DNA of 9,402 bases from Thiotrichaceae bacterium (GTDB lineage Bacteria; Pseudomonadota; Gammaproteobacteria; Thiotrichales; Thiotrichaceae): the NCBI GenBank assembly GCA_024762625.1, contig JANTHA010000073.1, forward strand, positions 1 through 9,402, read 5' to 3'. The position numbers and the translations under genes were made by a program. The notes under the pieces were generated by a model. That model saw only the letters and a program-made list of their open reading frames with translations. It was not told where the DNA came from and made no database searches. Of this stretch, positions 1 to 7,679 are shown in pieces. How positions within the stretch are numbered: position 1 is the stretch's first letter; every line of letters begins with the position of its first letter.

Positions 1-1029
1 TCCGCCTTCCGTGGTCACATGGTCGCCCAGTATAACCGGCAGTTCGCGATCATAAAACGGATGTTTAAGCATCAATCCTTCCAGATCAGCGCCCTTGCAG
101 CGTCCCAGTACGCCCTGATTTTCCAGTCCGTAACGCTCAAGCGCATCATCCGCCAGGCTTTCTTCCAGGATCAGATTGCCCTTTTCGGTTTTAATCAGCA
201 GGTAGTCAAAGTCGGCATGCAGTGTAACCGCCATGCTCGCCGGCAAAGTCCACGGGGTGGTTGTCCAGATGACAATATTGATATCATCGCTTTCATCCGC
301 GCCGAATTTTTCCGCAAAGGCTTTTCCATCCACGGCTGCATACTTGACATCAATTGACGGCGAGGTCTTGTCTTCGTATTCCACTTCGGCTTCAGCCAGC
401 GATGAGCCGCAATCCAGACACCAGTTGACTGGTTTCTGGCCTTTTTGCAGATGACCCTGTTCGATGATTTTCGCCAGCGCGCGCACGATGTCGGCTTCGG
501 TCTGGTAATTCATGGTCAGGTAGGGGTTATCCCATTCGCCGAGCACGCCCATGCGAATGAAATCCACCTTCTGTCCTGCCACCTGCTTGCTCGCATACTC
601 ACGGCATAGCTCTCGAAATTTGGGCGCATCAACTTTCTGGCCCACCTTGCCGACTTTCTTTTCGACCTGCGCTTCAATCGGCAAGCCATGACAATCCCAG
701 CCGGGCACATAGGGCGCGTCAAAGCCAGACAGCGTCTTGCTCTTGATAATAATGTCTTTCAATATCTTGTTGACCGCATGCCCAATATGCAGGTCGCCAT
801 TCGCGTAGGGAGGGCCATCATGCAGAATATATTTTTCGCGGCCCGCCGCCGCCTTGCGTATCCGTCCATATAAATCCGCCTTATTCCAGGCGTCCAGCAT
901 GGCAGGCTCCCGGTTCGCCAGATTGCCCCGCATCGGGAAGCCGGTTTTGGGAAGATTCAGCGTTTTTTTGTAGTCTAATGTGTCGTCTGTCGACTGTTTG
1001 TTTTTGCGGTTGTTGGAGTTATCACTCAC
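1..1029 (-). CDS. ileS: Isoleucyl-tRNA synthetase, N-terminal part (cut by window edge)
   Basis: Cytoplasmic class Ia aminoacyl-tRNA synthetase that charges tRNA-Ile with isoleucine and edits misactivated valine. The 343 codons present hold the start of the Rossmann catalytic domain, with the ATP-binding HIGH motif at about residues 81-84 (in [11 protein letters not shown]). [11 protein letters not shown] follows at about 109-119, and a Cys pair (NWCLDCG) at about 202-208. The CP1 editing domain begins after that, with WTTPWTLPA at about 255-263. Family members are about 930-940 residues, so roughly the last 600, including KMSKS and the anticodon-binding region, lie outside the window. The start is GTG: an in-frame TAG sits six codons upstream with no other usable start between, and a weak GGAA Shine-Dalgarno precedes it. 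A polar tail of about 15 residues precedes the usual N-terminus (DYKKTLNLP). No ribF-like gene lies upstream; the neighbour is a repeat array. The identity is certain from motifs. Confidence 0.97.
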   Translation of the reverse strand, partial: MSDNSNNRKNKQSTDDTLDYKKTLNLPKTGFPMRGNLANREPAMLDAWNKADLYGRIRKAAAGREKYILHDGPPYANGDLHIGHAVNKILKDIIIKSKTLSGFDAPYVPGWDCHGLPIEAQVEKKVGKVGQKVDAPKFRELCREYASKQVAGQKVDFIRMGVLGEWDNPYLTMNYQTEADIVRALAKIIEQGHLQKGQKPVNWCLDCGSSLAEAEVEYEDKTSPSIDVKYAAVDGKAFAEKFGADESDDINIVIWTTTPWTLPASMAVTLHADFDYLLIKTEKGNLILEESLADDALERYGLENQGVLGRCKGADLEGLMLKHPFYDRELPVILGDHVTTEGG

Positions 1030-1063
1030 GGCGTGTTCCGGTAACTAAATCAATAAGCGCCGT

Positions 1064-1092
1064 AGGATAACATGCTTTCGCAGCCCCCTAAA
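1064..1092 (-). promoter_or_regulatory. Candidate sigma-70 promoter for ileS
   Basis: Read on the minus strand, TTTAGG (1087-1092) and TATCCT (1064-1069) are separated by exactly 17 bp. They match the -35 consensus at three of six and the -10 consensus at four of six positions. The -10 element ends 34 bp before the ileS GTG. The -35 hexamer lies inside the first 18 bp of the adjacent 114-bp repeat unit, so the repeat may have supplied or replaced part of the promoter. The match is weak and made by eye. Confidence 0.3.
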
Positions 1093-1440
1093 GGGCAGAA
1101 AGTATGTCCGTCGAAACACGAAGTGTTTCAGGACGTGGTTGATCATGCTCCACCCCCAATCAAACTCCGATGATAAAATATAAACCATACTCACCAGCCC
1201 CCTAAAGGGCAGAAAGTATGTCCGTCGAAACACGAAGTGTTTCAGGACGTGGTTGATCATACTCCACCCCCAATCAAACTCCGATGATAAAATATAAACC
1301 ATACTCACCAGCCCCCTAAAGGGCAGAAAGTATGTCCGTCGGAACACGAAGTGTTTCAAGACGTGGTTGACCTTGCTCCACACCCAATTAAACTCCAAAG
1401 TTAGAATAAAAACCAAACTCACTCACCCCCTAAAGGGCGG
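1081..1440. repeat. Tandem 114-bp hairpin repeats (three units plus a fragment)
   Basis: Three head-to-tail units lie at 1081-1194, 1195-1308 and 1309-1422, followed by an 18-bp fragment of a fourth at 1423-1440. Units 1 and 2 differ at a single base (1147 G, 1261 A), which points to recent duplication. Unit 3 differs at a dozen or more positions, mostly in its second half. Each unit opens with the small inverted repeat GCCCCCTAAAGGGC (eroded in the fragment) and then carries a longer hairpin: CGTC-GAAACAC, loop GAA, GTGTTTC-AG-GACG. These hairpins lie at 1109-1135, 1223-1249 and 1337-1363. Unit 3 changes one stem base so that a pair becomes G-T, and the stem survives. The array fills most of the 468 bp between the methyltransferase gene and ileS. 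It resembles REP-type or MITE-derived intergenic repeats, but I cannot name the family. The remaining unique DNA at 1441-1497 shows no gene or clear terminator. Confidence 0.9.
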
Positions 1441-1497
1441 ATGTCAGACTAAAAAACTCATAACAGGTAACAGCAGACCGCAATCCCCGCGCAAGCG

Positions 1498-2148
1498 CTA
1501 GGTTCTGGTCTTGTACAAATAAACCGTAAAATCATTCTCCAGATAGCCATCAATGATTTGAAACCGCTCTGGCTGGATTGACTGCATGATGAAATCGCTC
1601 ATTTCATCCGGATGAAAGCTGAGCAAGTCCCAGCGGTTTGCAGTCCATTCGTGACGCGCATCCAGCACGTTGAACGCAACGCCTTTGCGGCAGGTTTGAA
1701 ACATGCGTTTGATGACGCGGCGCGCATAGCTTTTGCTGGAATCTTGTTCCGGCTTGTCGCTCAGGTAATCCAGCTTGCGATTGAGCGCGCCAGACAAGGC
1801 GACATAGTCATAGCTTTCTGCGGCGGGATTTAAATCAAACAGATCGCCAATGATTAATTCAATCTCAGGAAATCGTTTACGTCCTTCTAGAATCAGTTCT
1901 GCCGATAAATCCAGGCCTGTGTAATCAACCGTTTTTCCATCCTTGTGAAGATAGACGGCGTAATCGCCGAAACCGCAGCCGACGTCCAGCATGCTGTCAC
2001 CCGACTTGATACCGATATCGGCAAGCACTTTGAAACGAATCTGCTGTATTTCGGTATTGCTCCACAGCAATGCATTGGGGTGATAACCATGGCGCTTGAA
2101 GGCGTCGCGCTGCGCGTCAATAATGCGTTGTCGTTGTTTGTGGTTCAT
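1498..2148 (-). CDS. Class I SAM-dependent methyltransferase
   Basis: A 216-residue soluble protein with the Rossmann fold of class I methyltransferases. Motif I, LDVGCGFGDY at residues 54-63, binds S-adenosylmethionine. Asp80 in YTGLDLS is the expected ribose-binding acidic residue at the end of strand 2, and GDLFDL at 101-106 supplies the acidic residue of the next strand. The segment DYVALSGALN (114-123) is the post-motif strand. There is no signal peptide or membrane segment, so it acts in the cytoplasm. The substrate cannot be read from sequence; small-molecule and protein methyltransferases both share this fold. It starts with ATG 33 bp after the stop of the small membrane-protein gene, with only a poor Shine-Dalgarno, so it may be co-transcribed with the motor operon or merely follow it. 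A short hairpin lies in that gap. The gene ends with TAG just before the repeat array. Confidence 0.85.
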   Translation of the reverse strand: MNHKQRQRIIDAQRDAFKRHGYHPNALLWSNTEIQQIRFKVLADIGIKSGDSMLDVGCGFGDYAVYLHKDGKTVDYTGLDLSAELILEGRKRFPEIELIIGDLFDLNPAAESYDYVALSGALNRKLDYLSDKPEQDSSKSYARRVIKRMFQTCRKGVAFNVLDARHEWTANRWDLLSFHPDEMSDFIMQSIQPERFQIIDGYLENDFTVYLYKTRT

Positions 2149-2165
2149 TTTCGAGGCGTTTGATT

Positions 2166-2180
2166 GTTAGCCTTGCTAAC
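2166..2180. other. Short perfect hairpin between two genes
   Basis: GTTAGC, a three-base loop, then GCTAAC form a perfect 6-bp stem directly after the TAA of the small membrane-protein gene and before the methyltransferase start. No T-run follows on the minus strand, so it is not a standard intrinsic terminator. It could attenuate or protect the mRNA end, or have no role. Confidence 0.3.
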
Positions 2181-2181
2181 C

Positions 2182-2712
2182 TTAGTTACGCTTTCTGTCA
2201 ATATTATTTGTTACGGCTTTAAGGAAGTCTACGTTCAGGCTATCCAGGTTCTTTGGATCACTAATGAATTGTTTTATTTGTTGTGTCTGTTCGTTGCTGG
2301 ATTCAGGCGAAAGTTTTTCAATAATGACCGGACGGGTTGCTGCGCGGATAATCCTGTTTTCAGGCGGTTTTGATTTATCCAGCGACTCTCTGATCGCTTC
2401 TATATATGCGTCATTTGCGTCTTCGGCTTTGTTGTTGCGGTTTCTGCTTCTCGCTCTGGAAGGCGCTTGAGGATTGTTTGACCCTGTTTGTACGCCTGTG
2501 GTTTGAACAACATGTTCTGATCTGTTTTTGGCTGTTTTTTTCTGAATGCTCTCAGTTGTTTCGCCGGAACGGGCATCCGCTTGAGTCGCGCCGTGTCGAT
2601 GAAACACAATTTTCGCCAGAAAAGCCAACCAGAGAAGCGCGGTAATTAACACCAAAAAAAATTCTGGTCGCAGAAACTGCATTTTGCCGGTTTTATTTTG
2701 TTGCTTAGTCAC
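2182..2712 (-). CDS. Small single-pass membrane protein, unrecognised
   Basis: A 176-residue protein of no family that I recognise. A short basic, Gln-rich N-terminus is followed by one hydrophobic helix at about 17-37 (FFLVLITALLWLAFLAKIVF). By the positive-inside rule its N-terminus lies in the cytoplasm and the rest in the periplasm. Residues about 40-100 form a polar, low-complexity linker with an Arg/Asn-rich stretch near 85-95. A more ordered C-terminal part has predicted helices at about 100-112 and 139-170. The start is GTG with AGCAGG just upstream; an in-frame TGA lies five codons before it. ATG at residue 11 is an alternative but lacks a good ribosome site. The gene follows the metallopeptidase gene after 61 bp, which contain two copies of TGCTCACA (2719-2726, 2732-2739). 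The topology matches its neighbours, suggesting an accessory part of the same envelope complex. Confidence 0.75.
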   Translation of the reverse strand: MTKQQNKTGKMQFLRPEFFLVLITALLWLAFLAKIVFHRHGATQADARSGETTESIQKKTAKNRSEHVVQTTGVQTGSNNPQAPSRARSRNRNNKAEDANDAYIEAIRESLDKSKPPENRIIRAATRPVIIEKLSPESSNEQTQQIKQFISDPKNLDSLNVDFLKAVTNNIDRKRN

Positions 2713-2773
2713 AATACCTGCTCACAGTACTTGCTCACAACAGCCTGAATCTTCCGTCTGACTGGCTGTAATG

Positions 2774-4708
2774 TTATTTGTTGCGTTTAAGAACCGGCGC
2801 ATCTCTTTCAAACAACGACTCATAGGCTCTTGACGCCAGTTGGCGGATATGGCGTTCTTGCAATGAGGTGAGCGTTTTATAGATTTCGGTTTTTTCATCC
2901 ACGCTGGCTTCAAAACGCGGTTTTATGCGCTCCCCCAGGTAAAGCGATTTCATGGAGGTCAGAATCAGGCCGGAGGCATAGTATTCAGCCTGTCCTTTGG
3001 TCATCGGGTTGAGCGAAAAAATCAGTAGTTTGCTGAGCCATATATTATGCCCTTCCTGTGTATTCTTCAGTTGTGACAGATAAGCGCCCAGCTCTTCCAT
3101 GCTGTGATCGATCATATCTTCATCCAGATCTTTGAAAACTGTTTTCTGCCAGGCTGGCGTTTTCCAGCTTGTTTTGTCGATCTGGTGATACGCTTCGTGA
3201 TATTCGATGCTGGGCAGTAGCACATCATCCAGCTTGTCCAGCGCTGGTATTTCGACTGTATCGGCGACTATATTGGCGGCTTTCTTTGCTGATTTGTCCT
3301 TATTGCCTTTTCCCAGTAATACGCTGATTGCATCAAGACCACCACCAAAAACGCTATTACTGCTGGTGGCGTCATTGCGTTGAAGCGTTTGTTGCATTTT
3401 ACTGTTGCTCAGGCGGTTTTTGTTTTTTAGCAAGCGTTTGACGGCCTTTTTGACATCGCGTAATTCCGCCGGGTCATGGTAGATTTTTTTTAAGTCCTTC
3501 TTGTAACCTTTGGTAATGGATTCTTCAATATCGTAGTAGCCCTGCATCCAGTACGGAATCACATAGCTGCGCCCCTGAAATGTGAGCGCCGGTAAAATGG
3601 ATTCGGTGGTAAACCGTTTGATGCGATCCAGCAAAATCAATGAGCCGATGCCGGTTTCGCGATAAGTCAGACCCAATGCGCTATCGACTGCAGGCACCTT
3701 GTCTACACGAACCGACAGGAATAGCGGCAGTTCGGTTTCCTGCCTGGCTGTTTCTGATTGATCGGTAGAATTTCTGGATTGCTTTTCGACATTGATTAGC
3801 TTATCGGCATTGGTTAGCTTTTCGGCATGGCTTTGTGTATCCGCATAGTAAAGCTGTTTGCGCTGTTTCACCTTGTAAGTTGTCATGATGGTGGTGCGAC
3901 ACATTTCCGGATTATTTTTGCTGAGTAGCGATTCCAGCTTTTTGAGCATCATCATTTCTTCTACCGGCGCATCAATAAATGAAGAACAGGGCAGGCTGAA
4001 TGATTTAGGCGTAAGGTAAAAAGGAATGCCTTGCTTATCCAGCGCAATATTGACTGCCTTGAACCCCAGCAGAATATCCTTGATGGATACGGATGAATCC
4101 TTGAGTTGATCCAGCTGTGTTTCCATCAGCGAGCGAATATCGCCTTTTTCTGGAAGCCCGGTCAGAATTTTATCGCGTTCGCTGTCAATTTCCTCATCCA
4201 GTTTTGTCAGCGCTGCTTTACTTCCTTTTCCACCTTCATAGCGCAGTAATAATTTACGATGTATCAGGTCGCTGTAGTAAGGCAGGTGGTTCGCGAAAAT
4301 ATTCTCCAGCTTGCGCAACTGATACCAGTTGTTCAGGCTCCAGGCGCCCGCCAGCATGACGATAATCAGCAGCGGATAAAACCAGCTGGATTTGAAAACC
4401 AGTGCGGTAATCGGCGTTTTATACTGTGTGGGTCTGTCCGGCTTTTGCTTAATGAATAGCCGTGAGCGTTGCGCAAGATTTTGTTTCAGCGCCGTGCGAA
4501 ACACATCCTCGGGAACCGGGAATTCCTTTTGCTGACGAAACCAGTCCAGCGTTTTTTGTTTGATTTTAAGATAGCGTAGCGCCAGCAAATATCGCACAGG
4601 GTAAATATAGCCCTGATAGAAAGCCGGATTTTCAAACGCATCGGACTGCATCGCCCGGCTGTCTTTGGGGCGCTTTGAAAGCAGTGAAAGTATGATCTGG
4701 TTTAGCAT
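2774..4708 (-). CDS. Membrane-anchored putative zinc metallopeptidase
   Basis: A 644-residue protein with about 106 cytoplasmic residues, one transmembrane helix at about 107-125 (WFYPLLIIVMLAG) and a large domain that should lie in the periplasm. Residues 504-508 read HEAYH, a perfect HExxH zinc-binding and catalytic motif. About 30 residues later comes MEELGAYLSQL (537-547), where Glu538 or Glu539 is well placed as third zinc ligand, as in gluzincin-type peptidases of the HExxH...ExxAxL pattern. The middle (about 140-490) matches nothing that I know. It holds a repetitive stretch near 293-313 (EKLTNADKLINVEK) and a Lys-rich basic region near 400-435. ATG lies one base after the stop of the TPR gene, with GGGAG about ten bases upstream, so translation is probably coupled. 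It may cleave envelope proteins or peptides under control of the neighbouring motor; substrate and activity are inference. Confidence 0.8.
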   Translation of the reverse strand: MLNQIILSLLSKRPKDSRAMQSDAFENPAFYQGYIYPVRYLLALRYLKIKQKTLDWFRQQKEFPVPEDVFRTALKQNLAQRSRLFIKQKPDRPTQYKTPITALVFKSSWFYPLLIIVMLAGAWSLNNWYQLRKLENIFANHLPYYSDLIHRKLLLRYEGGKGSKAALTKLDEEIDSERDKILTGLPEKGDIRSLMETQLDQLKDSSVSIKDILLGFKAVNIALDKQGIPFYLTPKSFSLPCSSFIDAPVEEMMMLKKLESLLSKNNPEMCRTTIMTTYKVKQRKQLYYADTQSHAEKLTNADKLINVEKQSRNSTDQSETARQETELPLFLSVRVDKVPAVDSALGLTYRETGIGSLILLDRIKRFTTESILPALTFQGRSYVIPYWMQGYYDIEESITKGYKKDLKKIYHDPAELRDVKKAVKRLLKNKNRLSNSKMQQTLQRNDATSSNSVFGGGLDAISVLLGKGNKDKSAKKAANIVADTVEIPALDKLDDVLLPSIEYHEAYHQIDKTSWKTPAWQKTVFKDLDEDMIDHSMEELGAYLSQLKNTQEGHNIWLSKLLIFSLNPMTKGQAEYYASGLILTSMKSLYLGERIKPRFEASVDEKTEIYKTLTSLQERHIRQLASRAYESLFERDAPVLKRNK

Positions 4709-4709
4709 C

Positions 4710-6365
4710 CTAATTCAGCTCCCGGAGTACAGAATTGACCATCTGTATGCGTTGTTCAACGGTTTTTGGCAAATAACAGTTGGTCGCGTCAACCAGCGTT
4801 TCAGCCTTCTTGCGAATCCCTTCATCTGGAATGGATTGCTGCAGACCGCGTCGAAACCCGCTCCAGTCCCAGCCGCAAATATATTCCGGCATCAGTTTGA
4901 AGCGTTGTGCAACATTGGTCAGCGCTATGCGCGCCTCCCTATTATTGTGATTTTGCATGTAATAAATGCCCGCCAGTGTATCCTTGATCTGTTTATAGCC
5001 ATCGGTCAGCAGACCGCTGCTGTTGATTTCTTCGTGTAGCGCATGAAACGTTTCCAGATCAATATTGGCGGTGACATAGGTTTCCATCAGATCCAGGTCG
5101 ATTTCGGACATCACCTGTAACACGCCGGCCGTTTTTTCTTTTTCCCTTTTGAGTATCGCGCGCGCTTTTTCGAGTTCGCTGGTTGCGGTTTCCAGGTCAT
5201 CAAAATAAAGCCAGGCGAGCGCGCCAGATTCGCGGTGACGCGCGGCCACATAGGTCGATTTGAAATGGTATTTCTCGATATAGCGCGTGGCTTCCTGGAA
5301 GCACTGGTATTTGGTTCTGGCGCTTTGAACATTGCCCGATTGGTAGTCTACAGCGGTCAGATACCAGTAGATGCTGTTGATATAGGTCGGATCGCCGGTG
5401 CATTGCAGTTTACGGGCGTGTTCGATGGTTTTTGGCCAGTTTTTCTGGCGAAAAAAGCACTCGGTTGCAAAATCTTCCATATCCGCCTTGATTTTGTATT
5501 CTGATTTGCGCCAGCTAAGCTGATTGCCGATTTTGTGGATGGATTGCTCCAGCTTTTCGCAGTTTTTTTCCTTGCTGAGTATGGAGCGATAAGCGTCCAT
5601 CAGCAATACCACCTCCTCGCGTTTTTCACCGGGAGCGGATGGAATATCCTCGGCGGCGCAATTAACCGGCGGCTCCAGACTACACCTGAATATCGGGTTG
5701 CCTTCCTTGCCGTTTGCATTTTTATCTCCGCCGCCTGACCTTTTCCTCAAGCGGCTTAAGGCGCCGGGTTGCATGAGCGATTGCATAAATTCCATGGGCG
5801 TCTGGCTATTGGCGGAAGATGCACGGCTGAAATCAAAGCTGAGCTCCGGATTTTGCTCCTGCAAGGTGGTGACAATTTGCACCATTTGCTGTTTTGCCAG
5901 CCACTGTGTAAAAGCGAATTCAGGCGCTTGTCCCGCACTTTTTTTACCTTGTTGGCCCTGTTTTCCACTGGTTGCGCTTAACGGAAGATTATCAACCTTG
6001 TTAATTGACTCCCACAAAATCCCGCCGGCAAAGAGCGCCACAATCAAAGGAACAAAGGTAAACAGTAAAAACCGGGCGCGGGTATGATCCCTGCGTTTTT
6101 CAAGCCGTTGCTGAAGCGCTTCAACCCGCTCCCGGGTGCGTTGTTCCGCCAGTTTAACTGTTTGCTTATAGACTTGGCGGGCCTGTTTTGTTTGCCGGGT
6201 TTCGCGAAGTAATTCCGCCTGTAGATACATCAGTTCGGGATGATCCGGTTGCGCCTGCAATTTTTGTTCTACATGTTTTAATAATTCTTCTAGCGGCGCA
6301 TCGGCGGCCAGACCCCAGCGTTTCTTGAGTTGCCCGAATTTTGTGTGCTTACTGTTTTCAGTCAT
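4710..6365 (-). CDS. Single-pass membrane TPR protein with cysteine-rich outer domain
   Basis: A 551-residue protein, probably a scaffold of the envelope complex. Residues about 30-75 form a TPR-like helical hairpin (HPELMYLQAELLRETRQTKQ), and a charged coiled-coil follows at 70-95. One membrane helix lies at about 98-118 (LLFTFVPLIVALFAGGILW). With the basic flank on its N-side, the TPR end should be cytoplasmic and the rest periplasmic. A disordered Gly/Lys/Ser linker (130-147 and 205-223) leads to helical, TPR-like repeats from about 250 to 545. All eight cysteines (228, 236, 269, 303, 322, 355, 497, 530) lie on the outer side, fitting disulfides. I chose ATG at 6365 because AGGCGG lies nine bases upstream. 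A TTG at 6389 would extend it by eight residues and overlap the stop of the preceding gene, but has no better support. The specific partner is unknown. Confidence 0.82.
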   Translation of the reverse strand: MTENSKHTKFGQLKKRWGLAADAPLEELLKHVEQKLQAQPDHPELMYLQAELLRETRQTKQARQVYKQTVKLAEQRTRERVEALQQRLEKRRDHTRARFLLFTFVPLIVALFAGGILWESINKVDNLPLSATSGKQGQQGKKSAGQAPEFAFTQWLAKQQMVQIVTTLQEQNPELSFDFSRASSANSQTPMEFMQSLMQPGALSRLRKRSGGGDKNANGKEGNPIFRCSLEPPVNCAAEDIPSAPGEKREEVVLLMDAYRSILSKEKNCEKLEQSIHKIGNQLSWRKSEYKIKADMEDFATECFFRQKNWPKTIEHARKLQCTGDPTYINSIYWYLTAVDYQSGNVQSARTKYQCFQEATRYIEKYHFKSTYVAARHRESGALAWLYFDDLETATSELEKARAILKREKEKTAGVLQVMSEIDLDLMETYVTANIDLETFHALHEEINSSGLLTDGYKQIKDTLAGIYYMQNHNNREARIALTNVAQRFKLMPEYICGWDWSGFRRGLQQSIPDEGIRKKAETLVDATNCYLPKTVEQRIQMVNSVLRELN

Positions 6366-6374
6366 TTCTGTTAT

Positions 6375-6380
6375 CCGCCT
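6375..6380 (-). promoter_or_regulatory. Shine-Dalgarno that sets the TPR protein start
   Basis: AGGCGG on the minus strand ends nine bases before ATG at 6365. This strong ribosome site supports that ATG over the upstream in-frame TTG at 6389, which would place the site inside the coding region. Confidence 0.6.
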
Positions 6381-6385
6381 AGCTA

Positions 6386-7012
6386 TCAATTACCCAGGTA
6401 CGATGGCAGATAACTGCACCGTGGGCTGAATGACAGATCACAGATGCGCGCGGGCGCTTCGCTGTTGACAGGTTGCCAGCCGGACTTGACAGCGCGCTGT
6501 TTTAAAAATTCGCGAGCTGTGCGAAATGCTTCAAAGCCGCTTCCATTAGCGCTGTCTTCATTGCTTGTGTCATACACAAAAAAGTAAGCGAACTGTTTTT
6601 TGGGGTCGATTTCTTGCAGCGCCTTGCGGATATCGGATGAGCGTTTTTCAATCGCCTGGAATGGAGGCCACTCTCGCGTATCGTTAACGTAAAACGAGAT
6701 GCCATTCTGCTTGTCGATTTTGCCGAACAGCCCTTTGTAATCCAGTGGAAAAATACGTTTCGCGCCAGCAACGCCATGAGTTGCCTGCATTGCCGCATTG
6801 GTAAACAGGGTATCGGTATCCATTTTGATAATGCGGTCATCCTTGCACATGAAAAACACCGGCGCCAGATCGGTTTCATGCTCCAGTGGTATTTCCAGCT
6901 GATAGGTTTTGTTATTGTCGTGAATCAGGTTGATAACCGCAAAAATAATCAGTATGCCAACGGAGTTGGAAACAATATCGGTTAATGAATCAAGGCTGAT
7001 CAGATTTTTCAT
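6386..7012 (-). CDS. ExbD/TolR-like stator subunit, with conserved Asp
   Basis: A 208-residue inner-membrane protein with one N-terminal helix at about 12-31 and a periplasmic remainder. The motif LDSLTDIVSNSVGILIIF aligns with the ExbD/TolR/MotB transmembrane signature, where an Asp near the start of the helix carries the proton; Asp12 fits that place, with a further Asp at 8. The outer part is about 175 residues, longer than the roughly 100 of ExbD, and holds three cysteines (about 56, 191 and 199). Its sequence does not show a peptidoglycan-binding OmpA motif that I recognise. ATG lies nine bases after the stop of the companion ExbD-like gene, which suggests coupling and fixed stoichiometry. 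Together the two would form the dimer inside the pentamer built by the MotA/ExbB-like protein. The family call rests on topology, the Asp position and context. Confidence 0.8.
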   Translation of the reverse strand: MKNLISLDSLTDIVSNSVGILIIFAVINLIHDNNKTYQLEIPLEHETDLAPVFFMCKDDRIIKMDTDTLFTNAAMQATHGVAGAKRIFPLDYKGLFGKIDKQNGISFYVNDTREWPPFQAIEKRSSDIRKALQEIDPKKQFAYFFVYDTSNEDSANGSGFEAFRTAREFLKQRAVKSGWQPVNSEAPARICDLSFSPRCSYLPSYLGN

Positions 7013-7021
7013 TATTGCTGA

Positions 7022-7645
7022 CTATTTTCCCTGGGGTTGATCTGTATGTCGCTTCAAGTTAAGAGTCCAGTTTGAGTCCAAAGGTTCCAGACCAACGGTG
7101 ATCGAAGCAGAATCCTGGGTAAAGGTCATCACATCACGGATTTTCTGGTAGGCCTGACCGCCATTCGGGTAAATGCCAAACAGTAAAAATTCCTCATATA
7201 AATAATTGGCTTTTAGCGCCAGCTCGTTGATGGTGCGAATGTTATGCAGCATTTCCAGTATATCATCGACTTCCGGTTCCCTGGCGGCCTGTTTGATGGG
7301 GCCTTTATACGATTCCAGCCGCCGTATTTGCTGCTCCCTTTGAGCAATAATATCTTCAAGTATGGACTTGCCTTCCTCGTCCAGCGCTTTTTGCAGATTT
7401 CGTAAGTGTTTGATGGGTGGAACGCGGATCACGCCATCCGGCAGGTTGAAAATCTGATAGGCTACTTTGTAACCCTGTTCAAGCTGCGCGGACATTTCTA
7501 TTTTTTGTGGCGCGCTAAAGCTGTTCAATATATTAATGAATGACAGTACGCCCATCACACACAAAAAGATGCTTAAAAAAGGAAACAGACTTATTTCCAG
7601 TTTATTATCAGGGAGGTATCGCGCATGGCGAGTGGCTCGATTCAT
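7022..7645 (-). CDS. ExbD/TolR-like stator subunit lacking the conserved Asp
   Basis: A 207-residue protein with a basic cytoplasmic N-terminus (NRATRHARYLPDNK), one membrane helix at about 19-40, and a periplasmic remainder. The helix begins SLFPFLSIFLCVMGVLSF. This matches the PF(I/L)D start of the ExbD/TolR helix, but Ser25 stands where family members have the proton-binding Asp. After the helix come a helical, Glu/Arg-rich stretch at about 80-145 that may be coiled coil, and a C-terminal domain with DSASITVGLEPLDSNWTLNL. ATG lies 34 bases after the MotA/ExbB-like gene, with AGG 11 bases upstream. Being next to a second ExbD-like gene that keeps the Asp, it probably forms the other half of an asymmetric B-subunit dimer. 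No function beyond that can be read. Confidence 0.8.
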   Translation of the reverse strand: MNRATRHARYLPDNKLEISLFPFLSIFLCVMGVLSFINILNSFSAPQKIEMSAQLEQGYKVAYQIFNLPDGVIRVPPIKHLRNLQKALDEEGKSILEDIIAQREQQIRRLESYKGPIKQAAREPEVDDILEMLHNIRTINELALKANYLYEEFLLFGIYPNGGQAYQKIRDVMTFTQDSASITVGLEPLDSNWTLNLKRHTDQPQGK

Positions 7646-7679
7646 GTTTATTTAGACCTGGCCAGATTACTGGTCGCCG

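Noticed and set aside
1045..1422. Minus-strand open frame of 125 codons with a 38-residue repeat
   Set aside because: It is simply the 114-bp DNA repeat read in one frame. The stem-loops, lack of a ribosome site at its GTG, and near-identical repeats at DNA level point to a non-coding element rather than a protein.
1441..1497. T-run on the minus strand after the methyltransferase gene as an intrinsic terminator
   Set aside because: A run of six T is present at 1451-1456, but no stable stem directly precedes it; only a CTGTTA direct repeat is seen.
4117..4459. Plus-strand open frames inside the metallopeptidase gene and similar ones elsewhere
   Set aside because: They lie opposite long, well-supported minus-strand genes, show no domain features and have no credible ribosome sites.
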